Shown: positions 24,464 to 33,946 of the stretch, in pieces | How the letters are laid out: every line of letters begins with the position of its first letter | How positions within the stretch are numbered: the first letter of the stretch is position 1 | Origin: JAUIJL01 sp965366625 | GTDB lineage: Bacteria; Acidobacteriota; Thermoanaerobaculia; Multivoradales; J023 | Assembly (NCBI GenBank): GCA_965366625.1 | Contig: CBDUGP010000006.1 | Coordinates: 62,001-126,000 of the forward strand | Length of the DNA stretch: 64,000 nt | Direction: 5' to 3' | Position numbers and translations under genes: made by a program | The notes under the pieces: model-generated | Seen by the model: only the letters and a program-made list of their open reading frames with translations | Told to the model about the DNA's origin: nothing | Database searches by the model: none

Positions 24464-27400
24464 GTGACCGGGCCCAACGACCTCATCTGCGAGATTCGAC
24501 TGCTGAAAAACGGCCGAGCACGGCTGGAACTCGATGGCCTGATCATTGAAGGGGATTGCGCCGTCGATGCTTCCCTGGCCGACGAGATCCAACATGCCCA
24601 GGATCCAGTCCGAGCCGGCTCCTTGCTCTTCGATGCCCTGCTGCCCGAGGGTCAAGCCACCCTTGAGGCCTATCGCAAGATCTCCACCGAATTCCGTCAA
24701 ATGGGCGCCCGCCAAAGTGTGCGGCTCCTGCTCGACGAAGCGGTGCCCGAATGGATCCATGAACTCCCTTGGGAGCTTCTTTTCGACCCACGCCGCCGGG
24801 TCGGATTGGGAAACTCACAGGAAGTGAGCTTTTTGCGCACCGTGGACACCGGGGACAGTGACCATCCGTTCCCGCCGCCGATCGAGGGTCGTATGCGGTT
24901 GCTGCTCGCCGTGGCCGCCCCGAGCGATGTCTTGCACCACAATCTACCCGCGTTGGATCGCCGTTTCGAAGAGCGAACCCTGATCGGAGCGCTCCGACGC
25001 CTGGATGATCTCGTACATTGCGAGATTGTCGAAGCGCCGATCACCGCCGGGCGGATACGGCAGCGCCTGGCGGCGGGCTCCTTCCACACTCTGCAGCTGG
25101 TCACCCACGGCCGCAAGCTCGCCCACGAGAGCACCGCTCGCATCCTATTGGAAGACCAGTCCGGGCGCGGCGTGTGGACCGACAGCCGGGACCTTGCGGC
25201 GATCCTCGGCGCCGATCCCGAACTCCACTTGATCACCTTGATGGCCTGCCATGACGGCATTGAAACCCGGGCGGATCCTTTCCACGGATTGGGACCCGCC
25301 TTGGTGGCCGGAGGCACTCCCGCCGTGGTCGTGACCCGCCGGGCGCTGACGGTGAGTCAAGCGGTCAAGGTCACCACCCATCTCTATCGCGGATTGGCGC
25401 TCAGCGGCCGAATCGACGAAGCCATCAACGAGGCCCGAGAACGGCTTTTTCATAGCCGCCCAGAACGATTTACGTGGGCTTCGCCGACCGCGTTCCTCGG
25501 CGGCAACGACGCCTACCTTTGGCATTCGGAGGAAGCCCGCAGGCAGCAAGTCGAAGAAGATACCCAAAGCTTGGAGATGGCCCAATATCGCCTCGAGCAA
25601 CAACGTCGAGACCAACTTGCCGCTTGGGTGGAGCCACCCCCACCGCCCAAGTCCGACTTCCGCTGGCGACAAATCGCTTCGGCCCTGGCCGTCCTGGTGC
25701 TCGCGCTCAGCCTGGGATTGGCGGGCGCCCTCGGCCGGGGCCCTCTGGCTCCGTGGCTGACGGCTGCCGCTCCGACACCACCAACCCACCAGCCGGTCGA
25801 CCATCGCCCCAGCGAAAGCATCGATCCGGAAGCCACCCGTCGAGCCCTGCCACGCTACGCCTCAGCCTGTGATGCCGGCCACAACTTGGCCTGTGTGCGC
25901 CTGGCCACGATCTACGAACTCGGACGGGGTGTGCAAAGGGACGCGGTCAAAGCGGAAACCTACTATCGACAAGCCTGTACCGGAGGTGACTGGTCCTCCT
26001 GTTACCACCTGGGCCACCTCCTAGAATCACCGTCTCGCGGCAGCACGGTCGACCTCACCCAAGCTCGTCTCGCCTACGAGCGAGCCTGCTCCGGCAACGA
26101 ACTGAGGGCCTGCCGACGCCTGACGATGCTGTTGGCCCAAGAGCAAGCTCCCGTGGTTTCTTGGGTCGCCGAACTCGACCCAGCTGCGCCTCAAACCGAC
26201 CCTCAATCAGGTGCCGGGACCGTTCCTGGAAACTCCAAGGATCCAGAAATCCTCGCCGAGTCCGATCGGGTCCCTGCCGGGTCCCCTACCGCCAATACGG
26301 CCAGAGGCGACACCCCCGCCGAGAAAGGCTCCCTACCGACGGCCGATACCGATCCGATCCAGGCCCCTATACCCAAGGTTTTCGTCGACGGCAGATTCGT
26401 GGAGCGCCCCGATTCCAATTTGAAAACCTTGGCCGATCGAACAGGCGATGGAGACAAATGGATCTACGAGGTCGGTAGCATCACCGGCAAGCAAACGCTC
26501 GCCGGTCAGGCCCGGGGCAATGTTTACCGCATCTTCCAAGACGCCGAGTTGTTGGAATGGGACGTATGGCTAGACTTCGTCGACCAACAGGATTTGACCT
26601 TTTCGGTGCACGTGGCGGATGCCGATCTCGGCAGCTATGCGTCCGTATTTTCCCGCAGCACGACCGTTCAGGGACGCGGTCCCGGTTGGTACGGCTCCGG
26701 TGAACTCGGCCTTTCCCTCGAAGCAGGGCGCCACTACTTGGTGGCGGTTTCCTGGAACGGAGAGCTCGTTTACGGCTACGGTTTGGGGCGTCAGGAGACC
26801 CTCTTTGCCGAGCTGACCCACGGCCATGTGGACTTCGATCCGATCCTGCCCGACGTGGAAAGCGAAGTGCCGGATCGGGCCATCTATCGCCAACGGTTGA
26901 TCACCGCCCATGAGGTCTTGATCGACGGCTCACGATGGCCGTCCACCGAGCCCGGTTGGATTGAGGCCGTTTCCGCTGACCTCAGCGCGGATTGGAGCAC
27001 GAGCAGAGCGAATGACCCGGCAGGCCCTTTCCTGGAACTTGGAGCCGGCGACCTACAAGGTGATGCACTCAGGACCAACCCGGCTTCCCCTCCCGCTTCA
27101 CCCCCAGGCGCATCTCGGGGCAACCTCCTTTTCTTGAATCGAGACCTACAGCTCAGCCGCATCAGCCTATGGCTCGATTTACAAGCTCCCACCCAACTCG
27201 AAATCGGCATTTACCGTTCAGAGCACAGAACAGGCCCTTTTGAACGGGTACATGAGCAAACTTGGTCGCCATCGCGAGTGGGGGCCGATTGGTATGCCGG
27301 ACCAGAGCTGGACGTGGAACTCAGTGCCGGCGCCTACTATGCGGTGCTCGCCTCCTGGGACACGGAAGTGGGTTACCGATTCGGTGTCGGAGGAAGCCAA

Positions 27401-27580
27401 AAAACCCCTGTTGGCACCGTGGTTCAAGGACTCGCCATGCCGGGCTCGGGTTTACCTCGGTGGCTCCGCGAGCCGGCTGCCAATCGAGCCTTCTACCAAC
27501 AACGATGGTATTTGGCTGACACCGAGCAAAATCCACCGGAAAAAATTGACCACGCCCCGGCGACACAGGATCCCCCCTGA
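24464..27580 (+). CDS. CHAT caspase-like / transmembrane / Sel1-repeat / double beta-domain protein
   Basis: A 1038-residue membrane-anchored protein. Residues about 70-350 form a CHAT (caspase-like) domain with both catalytic residues present: His215 in LQLVTHGRK and Cys262 in LITLMACHDG; the domain ends in PTAFLGGNDAYLW. A coiled stretch (355-390) and one helix (about 402-424) follow, then Sel1/TPR-like helices (455-560; GRGVQRDAVKAETYYRQAC), a Pro/Ser/Thr linker (565-655), and two related beta-sandwich domains (660-810 and 870-1020), each with a GWYGSGEL or DWYAGPEL turn and ending in RA-I/F-Y-x-QR. If the helix is inserted normally the protease is cytoplasmic and the C-terminus periplasmic. 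Start is GTG; GGGGG lies five bases upstream. Likely a protease acting on partners; the trigger is unknown. Confidence 0.8.
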   Translation: MTGPNDLICEIRLLKNGRARLELDGLIIEGDCAVDASLADEIQHAQDPVRAGSLLFDALLPEGQATLEAYRKISTEFRQMGARQSVRLLLDEAVPEWIHELPWELLFDPRRRVGLGNSQEVSFLRTVDTGDSDHPFPPPIEGRMRLLLAVAAPSDVLHHNLPALDRRFEERTLIGALRRLDDLVHCEIVEAPITAGRIRQRLAAGSFHTLQLVTHGRKLAHESTARILLEDQSGRGVWTDSRDLAAILGADPELHLITLMACHDGIETRADPFHGLGPALVAGGTPAVVVTRRALTVSQAVKVTTHLYRGLALSGRIDEAINEARERLFHSRPERFTWASPTAFLGGNDAYLWHSEEARRQQVEEDTQSLEMAQYRLEQQRRDQLAAWVEPPPPPKSDFRWRQIASALAVLVLALSLGLAGALGRGPLAPWLTAAAPTPPTHQPVDHRPSESIDPEATRRALPRYASACDAGHNLACVRLATIYELGRGVQRDAVKAETYYRQACTGGDWSSCYHLGHLLESPSRGSTVDLTQARLAYERACSGNELRACRRLTMLLAQEQAPVVSWVAELDPAAPQTDPQSGAGTVPGNSKDPEILAESDRVPAGSPTANTARGDTPAEKGSLPTADTDPIQAPIPKVFVDGRFVERPDSNLKTLADRTGDGDKWIYEVGSITGKQTLAGQARGNVYRIFQDAELLEWDVWLDFVDQQDLTFSVHVADADLGSYASVFSRSTTVQGRGPGWYGSGELGLSLEAGRHYLVAVSWNGELVYGYGLGRQETLFAELTHGHVDFDPILPDVESEVPDRAIYRQRLITAHEVLIDGSRWPSTEPGWIEAVSADLSADWSTSRANDPAGPFLELGAGDLQGDALRTNPASPPASPPGASRGNLLFLNRDLQLSRISLWLDLQAPTQLEIGIYRSEHRTGPFERVHEQTWSPSRVGADWYAGPELDVELSAGAYYAVLASWDTEVGYRFGVGGSQKTPVGTVVQGLAMPGSGLPRWLREPAANRAFYQQRWYLADTEQNPPEKIDHAPATQDPP

Positions 27581-27595
27581 GATAAGCTCTCCGCC

Positions 27596-27955
27596 ATGGA
27601 CTATCTGACTTATAAAGTGCTCCACCTCGTAGGTGCCTTCTTCCTCTTTTCGTCGTTGGCGGGTTTGATCATCGCCGCCAAGCACAGCGACGCTCAAGCC
27701 CGGAAGCTAGGTTCCATCATGCACGGGCTCTCCTTGGTCGTGCTGCTGGTCTCCGGATTCGGCCTCATGGCCAAGCTTGGGATTGCCGGCATTCCCAGCT
27801 GGGTTTGGATCAAGTTGGTGATTTGGCTGGTGCTCGGTGGGATCGTCGTTCTGATCAAGCGCTGGGCCGACGGCCGAACGATTCTTTGGTGGATGATTCC
27901 CTTGATCGGTGCGGTAGCTGCCTATTTGGGCGTTTTCCATCCGCCCGTCGGCTGA
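27596..27955 (+). CDS. Small four-helix membrane protein, SirB-like
   Basis: A 119-residue integral membrane protein with four predicted helices (KVLHLVGAFFLFSSLAGLI, LSLVVLLVSGFGLM, WIKLVIWLVLGGIVVLI, WMIPLIGAVAAYLGVF). Hydrophobicity pattern and the His in YKVLHLVGAF near the start resemble SirB2-type or heme-copper-associated small membrane proteins. It starts 16 bases after the CHAT-domain gene stop and so may be cotranscribed with it. No catalytic motif is visible; function unknown. Confidence 0.65.
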   Translation: MDYLTYKVLHLVGAFFLFSSLAGLIIAAKHSDAQARKLGSIMHGLSLVVLLVSGFGLMAKLGIAGIPSWVWIKLVIWLVLGGIVVLIKRWADGRTILWWMIPLIGAVAAYLGVFHPPVG

Positions 27956-27982
27956 CGACGCTCCGAGTTTCCTGTGGATCGA

Positions 27983-28001
27983 GAGCCGCTGACAGCGGCT
28001 C
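27983..28001 (+). terminator. GC-rich hairpin after the small membrane protein
   Basis: GAGCCGCT / GAC / AGCGGCTC forms an 8-bp stem with a three-base loop, 27 bases after the stop. There is no T-run, so it may be a transcript-end hairpin rather than an intrinsic terminator. Confidence 0.4.
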
Positions 28002-28094
28002 CCCGAGGCTCGGCCGCAAAGCCCCGTCGGGTAGATGGGGTATTTACGCTCTGCCAATAGCTTTCTGCCGTTCGCACAATCATTGGAACGTAAC

Positions 28095-29234
28095 ATGGGA
28101 AACGACAAGACACCGACAAGCGGATCCCGTTCCGTTCTGGATTCGAACCCTCAGATTTATGAATATCTGATCGAAAGCAATATCGACGGTCTGCTGGCGT
28201 TTGATCGCGACTGCCGCTACACCCTTTGGAACCCGATCATGGAACGTATCTCGGGTATTCCAAGGGATCGCGTGGTCGGCCGGATTGCCTTCGAGGTATT
28301 CCCGTTTCTCTCGGAGATCGGCGAAGATCGTTATTTCTTCGACGCGCTCGCGGGCAAAACCGTCTTTTCGCCCGAGCAGCTGATCCAGGTCCCCCACAAC
28401 GGCATCGACGGCTATTTTGAAGGTCGCTATTCGCCCCTCTACGACGGAGAGGGGGAGATTGTCGGCGGCTTCTCGGTCGTTCGTGACGTCACGGCTCGTC
28501 TCAAGTCGGAGCAACAGCGTCTCAAGGCCCGAAAACATGATGCCCTGATCCTTTTGGCCGGCGGCATCGCCCACGACTTCAACAATTTGCTGACCAGTAT
28601 TTTCGGCAATCTAGACCTGCTCCAAGACTCCTTGGACGGCGAAGAACTCACGCTGCTGAAGGAAGCGGACGCAGCCTGCTCCAGGGCCCAAGCCCTTACC
28701 CGACAGCTGCTGAACTTCTCGCGCAGCGATACACCCAACCGCCGCAGCACCTCCCTGCCAGACTTGCTCAATCACTGCGCCAAGGTGTCTTTGAGCAGCT
28801 ACAACGCCCATTGCAGCCTCTCCTTTCCCGAGGATCTTTGGCCCGCGCGGGTGGACTCTCCGTTGATTTCTAGGGTCTTCGAAAACCTCTTCATCAACGC
28901 TGCCCAGGCGATGCCGGACGGGGGAAAAATTGAGGTCTCGGCACAAAACGTGGATCTCAAAGCCCGCCATGGCTCCCTCGAGCCAGGAACCTACGTTCGG
29001 GTGGATATCCAAGATTTCGGCGGCGGTATTCCACCCGAGCTGGTAGAACGGGTCTTCGACCCCTACTTCACCACCAAAGTCGACGGCAATGGTCTAGGCC
29101 TGGCCTCGAGCCTCACGATCGTCAAGAATCATGGCGGTGAGCTTTCCGTCGATTCGCAACACGGCGAGGGCACGTGCTTCCACGTCTACCTGCTGGCCAA
29201 ACCCCCGCAGGCCACCACCGACGACGCCAAATAG
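28095..29234 (+). CDS. PAS-domain sensor histidine kinase, cytoplasmic
   Basis: A 379-residue soluble histidine kinase. Residues about 20-140 form a PAS fold (NIDGLLAFDRDCRYTLWN, GGFSVVRDVTARLKSE). The dimerisation/phosphoacceptor helix has GGIAHDFNNLLTSI with His near residue 170, typical of the HWE-distant NtrB-like hybrid type. The ATPase part shows N box ENLFINAAQAMPDGG, G1 DFGGGIPPELVERVFDPYFTT and G2 GNGLGLASSLTI. No membrane segment and no receiver domain; no response regulator gene is adjacent, so its partner is elsewhere. The start at 28095 has only a weak GGAAC; the frame is open from 28035. Confidence 0.85.
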   Translation: MGNDKTPTSGSRSVLDSNPQIYEYLIESNIDGLLAFDRDCRYTLWNPIMERISGIPRDRVVGRIAFEVFPFLSEIGEDRYFFDALAGKTVFSPEQLIQVPHNGIDGYFEGRYSPLYDGEGEIVGGFSVVRDVTARLKSEQQRLKARKHDALILLAGGIAHDFNNLLTSIFGNLDLLQDSLDGEELTLLKEADAACSRAQALTRQLLNFSRSDTPNRRSTSLPDLLNHCAKVSLSSYNAHCSLSFPEDLWPARVDSPLISRVFENLFINAAQAMPDGGKIEVSAQNVDLKARHGSLEPGTYVRVDIQDFGGGIPPELVERVFDPYFTTKVDGNGLGLASSLTIVKNHGGELSVDSQHGEGTCFHVYLLAKPPQATTDDAK

Positions 29235-29513
29235 GAACTTAGCGGGACCCGCCCGCAAACCTCCGGAGGTAGGGGCGCCCTCACCCCCAAGCCCCCTCAG
29301 GGCCCATCCAGGAATGGATTCTCGGTGGGTCGGCGCGGCGCCCTGCGCGCGTCGCTCCGAACTCGCGCCACCGCTGCAGAGTCGCCGCAAATTGCTGATG
29401 TGTAAGATCTTAAGCCGATCTAGATGTTGTATCGCTCAGACACGCTCGCTTTCCGTGCTCGGCGCGCCGCGCCTTCTAGATCCTCGAAAAGGCCAAAACT
29501 GGACGGGCTCTAG
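29235..29513. other. Convergent intergenic region, largely dispersed repeat
   Basis: Between the PAS kinase and formate dehydrogenase stops. From 29307 on it is occupied by copy A of a dispersed repeat; the first 70 bases are C-rich with no clear hairpin-plus-T terminator. Confidence 0.7.
29307..29474. repeat. Dispersed repeat, copy A (about 170 bp)
   Basis: Shares with 63824-64000 several long identical blocks, such as GGTGGGTCGGCGCGGCGCCC, CTCCGAACTCGCGCCACCGC, AAGATCTTAAGCCGATCTA and CTCAGACACGCTCGCTTTCC in the same order, with one indel of about a dozen bases. It lies just past gene ends in both cases. No transposase, no target duplication and no terminal inverted repeats were found. Confidence 0.85.
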
Positions 29514-32279
29514 TTAGACTTTGACGGCGGCGTAGGCTCCTGGGAAGACCATCTCGACGGTTTCCTTGGCGCGCGGCTCCAATCTGGCAGCGCAAACCTT
29601 GTACTCACCCGTTCCGGTCACCGCGTCCCCGGCATCGGTGGTCAGGGCATTGGTTTTGGTCTTGGGGAAGTGGAACGGCATCCAAATAGCTCCGCGCCGT
29701 ACCTGCCGGCTGACCATCACCCGACTTCTGACCCGACCACGCCGGGTCACGACATCGGCCATCTGGCCGTCCTCGAGGCCCAAACGCCGGGCATCGCGGG
29801 GATGCACTTCGACAAAACATTCGGGCTGCTTACCGCTCAATCCTTCCGAGCGACGGGTTTGGGTTGCCGCGTTGTAGTGGTAGAGCGTGCGCCCGGTCGA
29901 CAGCACCAGCGGATATTCCGGGTCTGCCGATTCGAACGGCGGACGGAATTCCACAGCTTGGAAGAGCCCCTTTCCTCGGGCCACTCCCCCCTTGTGCAGA
30001 TATTCCGTCGACGGTGCATCCGGCGTCTCCACGGGCCATTGCAATCCCTTGGGATCGGCATTCAACCGCTCGTGGGAAATGCCGGAGAACTTCGGTGCCA
30101 AGGCAGCCATTTCCGCGTAGATTTCCGCTGGATGCTGGTAGTCCGGCTGTTCGAGACCGGAACGATCCATGACCTCTTTCAAGATCTGCCAATCGGCCCT
30201 GGCATCACCGGGCGGATCAACAGCCTTTCGCACCCTTTGGACTCGTCGGTCGGAGTTGGTAAACACCCCGTCCTTCTCCGCGTAACAGGCGGCCGGCAAG
30301 ATGACGTCGGCGAAGCGGCAGCTTTCGTTGAAAAAGATATCTTGAACCACCACCAGCTCCATGTGGTTCAGGGCCTCTTCGACCCGACCGACATTGGGCT
30401 CGGAAATGACAATATCCTCGCCCATTAGGTACATGCCTTTGAGCTGAGTCCCCAACACTTTCATCATCTGATTCAAGTTGAGCCCGGGATTCGGATTTTG
30501 CTCCACTCCCCAGGCCTGCGAAAACTTCGAACGTACCTCCGGGTCCGACGCGTATTGATAGCCGGGATAAAAGACCGGAGTGGCGCCGGAATCATTGGCA
30601 CCCTGCACATTGTTCTGGCCGCGCAGCGGGTTCATGCCGGCGGATCGAATGCCCAGGTGACCGGTCATCAACACCAAATTCGACAAGGCGTAGACGTTGT
30701 CCGTGCCCGTCGTATGCTCGGTGATGCCGAGGGTGTAGTAGATGCCGGCTTTTTTGGTGCCGGCATAGGCCCGGGCCACCTCGCGGATCATTTCGGCGGG
30801 AACGCCGGTATGTTTTTCGGCTTCTTCCGGCGGATACCGGAGCACGGTTTCCCGCACCGAATCGAAATTTTCGGTGGCCCAGCCAATGAACTCGCGATCT
30901 TCTAATCCCTCGGTGACGATCACGTGGGCCATGGCGTTGAGCAGCCAAACATCGGAACCGGGTTTGAGCTGCATATGCCAATCGGCGATTTCGGTCAGCC
31001 AAATCGCCCGCGGATCGGCGACCGCAAGCTTCGCCCCACGGGCCACGGCCCGCTTCATTTCCATGGCGATGATCGGATGGGCTTCAGTGGTATTCGAACC
31101 GGTGACGAACAAGAAGTCCGCATCCCGAATCTCCGGGATCGAGTTGGTCATCGCGCCTGCGCCGTACGTGGTTACCAGACCGGCAACCGTGGGAGCGTGT
31201 CACGTGGCTGCGCATTGATGAACATTGTGTGTTCGAAATGCTGCCCTCGCCATTTTTTGAAAGAGGTAATTCTCCTCGCCGGTGCACCGGCTGGAGCTGA
31301 TAAAGGCCAATGCATCGTCACCGTGTCGATCGGCGATTCCTTGCAAACCCGTGACCACACGGTCGAGGGCTTCGTCCCAACTCGCTTCGCGAAAAGTCCC
31401 GTCGTCATTGCGGATCAGCGGCGAGGTCAAACGCTCTTCGTGGTGGATGAAGTCGTTGGCGAAGCGACCCTTGACGCACAGGCTGCCGTCGTTGACGGTG
31501 GTGCCCGGCGGCGGGCTGGTGGCCTTGACGATCCGGTTGGCTTCGCGATCCACATTTAGATCCAGCTGGCAGCCCACGCCGCAGAAGTTGCACGTGGTGC
31601 GAATCTTCTCCAGCTCTTTTTCGGGCTTGCCGTAAACCAGGGCGGGCTTTTCCGTCATCGCCCCGGTGGGACATACCGCCACGCAACCGCCACACAGCTC
31701 ACAGGTCGTATCGGTGAGGGATTTGTCCTCGGCGGTGGCAATGGTGGTCTCTGCGCCTCTGCCGGCGAGGGTGATGGCCGACACCGCTTCAATTTGCTCG
31801 CAATATCGGGTGCAGAGGGAACAGTTGATGCACCGCTCGGGTCGAAATTCGATGAATTTGTTGACATCTTGGGGGCGGCCGACCCGTTGCTGCTCCACTT
31901 TGGGAAACAATCCGGCGGTGCCGTGCACGTCCGCCAGCTCGAAGATGCGCGACGGGTTGGCGTCTTCGGCAAGATCTCGATCTTGCTCCGTGTCCGCCAT
32001 GTGTAGGGACAGGAGGAAGCGCCGATTGCGCTCGACTTTCGGGGTCTGGGTCCTGACCACCAAACCTCCCGAGGCCTTGAACGAGCAAGCGGGCTGCATG
32101 AGCCGCGAGCCTTCGACCTCCACCAAACACATACGACAAGCTCCCGCCGGCGTAAGCCGCTCGTCGTAACATAGGGTCGGTATTTCGATGTCCGCCCGAG
32201 CTGCCACTTGCAGCACGGTCTCACCCTCGTCGAAAGAGAGTTCGTTGCCGTCGATGATTACGAATTTTCCGTCTGCCAT
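29514..32279 (-). CDS. fdhA: NAD-dependent formate dehydrogenase, catalytic subunit, selenocysteine (Sec360)
   Basis: Catalytic molybdenum or tungsten subunit (921 residues) that interconverts formate and CO2 in the cytoplasm. The UGA at 31200-31202 lies in CAAT-U-HAPTVAGL, the place of Sec in E. coli FdhF (CARV-U-HGPSVAGL), so it is read as selenocysteine at residue 360; the reading frame is otherwise continuous. Domains in order: NuoG-like [2Fe-2S] with Cys37, 48, 51, 65; two [4Fe-4S] motifs CINCSLCTRYC and CELCGGCVAVCP; the MGD domain with CNFCGVGC and SLCVKGR; and the C-terminal dinucleotide-binding domain. The usual His-Cys3 cluster between the first two is missing. ATG at 32279 has GAGGAA five bases upstream, and the gene follows the beta subunit after 20 bases. 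Confidence 0.93.
31170..31188 (-). promoter_or_regulatory. Predicted SECIS hairpin of the formate dehydrogenase gene
   Basis: GGUUGCC and GGUAACC pair around a GGUCU loop. The GGUC begins after 18 bases from the UGA, the same spacing and loop as E. coli fdhF. One pair in the inner stem is G-U. Confidence 0.75.
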
Positions 32280-32299
32280 CTGTTCCTCGATTTCGTCGC

Positions 32300-33829
32300 T
32301 CAATCGTTGACGGAAGTCGGATCCAGACCGAATTCTTCCGGGAAGTACTTCATCGCCGACTGCAGAGGCCAGTAGGCGGCTTGACCCAGCCCACAAATCG
32401 AAGCCTCGCCCATGCCCCACATGATTTCTTTAAGGTGTGAAAACACCGCCACGTCCTTGGAATCCAGATACCGCTCAAGGGTCTGCCGAATCACCTGGGT
32501 GCCGATCCGGCATGGAGCGCATTGACCACAGGATTCGTCTTCAAAAAAGACCGCTTGCATCAAAGACGCCTCAGCCATGTCCACGGTGTCGTTGAGCACC
32601 ACCACCCCGGCGGAGCCGAGCATGCTGCCGGCATCGCGCAGAGACTTGAAGTCCATGGCAATGTCGACTCGGGAAGCGGGCAGGAATCCCGAGGACGCAC
32701 CACCCGGCGAGAAGGCTTTTAAGGTTCCGTCGACTCCCCCGGCCTGATCGATCAGCTCGGCCATGGTCGCCCCCATGGGAACCTCATAAACACCCGGTCG
32801 GTGGACGTGTCCGGACATGCAGTAGAGCTTCGTGCCGGCCTCGGTCTTACCCAATCCCCGAAACCACTCACCGCCACGGCTGAGGACGGCCGGCAAACAG
32901 GCGATGGTTTCCACGTTTTGGATCAGGGTCGGTTTTCCGCGAAAGCCCTTCTCTACGGGATACGGTGGTTTCATCCTCGGCATGCCGCGCTTGCCTTCGA
33001 GAGCTTCGAGCAGGGCCGTTTCCTCACCGCAAATATAGGCGCCGTGGCCATCGACAAAATGCCACTTCAAGCCGTCGAGCAAACCCGTCTCTTGAAGTCG
33101 GACCAGAGTCTCCTGCATGGCCTTCTTCGGGCCTTGGAACTCGCCCCGAATATAGAGGTAGATGTCATCGGCTTCTAAGCACCGAGCCGCGATCGCCAGG
33201 CCTTCCAGCACCAGATCCGGTCGACGCAACATGACCTCTCGGTCTTTGAATGTGCCCGGCTCGCCTTCGTCGGCGTTCAAAACGATGTAGCGCTCTCGCT
33301 CCGCTTGGCTTCGGATCGCCCGCCATTTGATGTGGGCGGGAAAACCTGCGCCGCCGCGGCCTGTCAACTCCGAGGTTTCGAGCTGCGAAAGAACCCATTC
33401 CGGCCCCTCGGAGTTGAGCTTCTGCAAGGCCGCCGGCTCAAATTGCTTGTGATGTTCGAGATCGATGACCAGGCCCGGGTGGGATGGGGTCAGCCCGGTG
33501 TGAAGAGGTGGCTCTTGATGGTGGGCCCGCCACAACGCCGGGGCTTGGTCACAACGCCCGAGGCACGAGGCATAACAAGCCGAGGTACCGGTTGCGGCCA
33601 CGTCGCGCATCAAGGCATCGCTGCCCAAAATCTTGCAGGTCAGGCCCTGACAGATTCGAACCTCCACGTCGGGCTCGGCCAGCAGGTGATAAAAGGTCGC
33701 GACGCCGTGAATATCGGCTTCCGGCACACCGGTTTGCCGATGCACCCGTTCCACGACACCGGGCTTGAGACCACCTTCTTGCTCGAGCCGGTGCAGGACT
33801 TCTTCTCGCTTTGCGTTCTTCGGCAGCAT
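32300..33829 (-). CDS. fdhB: NAD-dependent formate dehydrogenase beta subunit, NuoE-NuoF fusion
   Basis: A 509-residue diaphorase subunit that passes electrons between the catalytic subunit and NAD. Residues about 5-140 are a NuoE-like thioredoxin-fold [2Fe-2S] domain with Cys in CQGLTC and CYASC. Residues about 150-430 are NuoF-like: GRGGAGFPAHIKW (NADH), NADEGEPGTFKDR (FMN), GAYICGEETALLEALEG; residues 430-509 carry the [4Fe-4S] site ESCGQCAPCRIGT and a later Cys (ASICGLG). Fused NuoEF is usual in NAD-dependent formate dehydrogenases and electron-bifurcating enzymes. First gene of the two-gene operon; start ATG at 33829 lacks a clear RBS. Confidence 0.92.
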   Translation of the reverse strand: MLPKNAKREEVLHRLEQEGGLKPGVVERVHRQTGVPEADIHGVATFYHLLAEPDVEVRICQGLTCKILGSDALMRDVAATGTSACYASCLGRCDQAPALWRAHHQEPPLHTGLTPSHPGLVIDLEHHKQFEPAALQKLNSEGPEWVLSQLETSELTGRGGAGFPAHIKWRAIRSQAERERYIVLNADEGEPGTFKDREVMLRRPDLVLEGLAIAARCLEADDIYLYIRGEFQGPKKAMQETLVRLQETGLLDGLKWHFVDGHGAYICGEETALLEALEGKRGMPRMKPPYPVEKGFRGKPTLIQNVETIACLPAVLSRGGEWFRGLGKTEAGTKLYCMSGHVHRPGVYEVPMGATMAELIDQAGGVDGTLKAFSPGGASSGFLPASRVDIAMDFKSLRDAGSMLGSAGVVVLNDTVDMAEASLMQAVFFEDESCGQCAPCRIGTQVIRQTLERYLDSKDVAVFSHLKEIMWGMGEASICGLGQAAYWPLQSAMKYFPEEFGLDPTSVND

Positions 33830-33946
33830 GGTTGGATTCTATCGCGTGGGTGGAGGTCCACCAAGCGGCATGATCAGAGACTTCAGCCGCCAAAGGCATA
33901 TTGCTAGTGGTTGGACTTGCTTGGATGCCTTATCATCTTGCCTAGA

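Noticed and set aside
29094..29390. A 98-codon minus-strand ORF overlapping the dispersed repeat
   Set aside because: It crosses into the PAS kinase gene antisense, and the repeat copies do not keep one open frame (the insertion in copy B changes it).
31151..32420. Two separate formate dehydrogenase genes, or a frameshift
   Set aside because: Both parts are in the same frame and only a UGA at the known Sec position separates them.
33830..33946. Promoters for the formate dehydrogenase operon and the signalling gene
   Set aside because: The divergent gap must hold them, but no -35/-10 pair with good spacing could be read.
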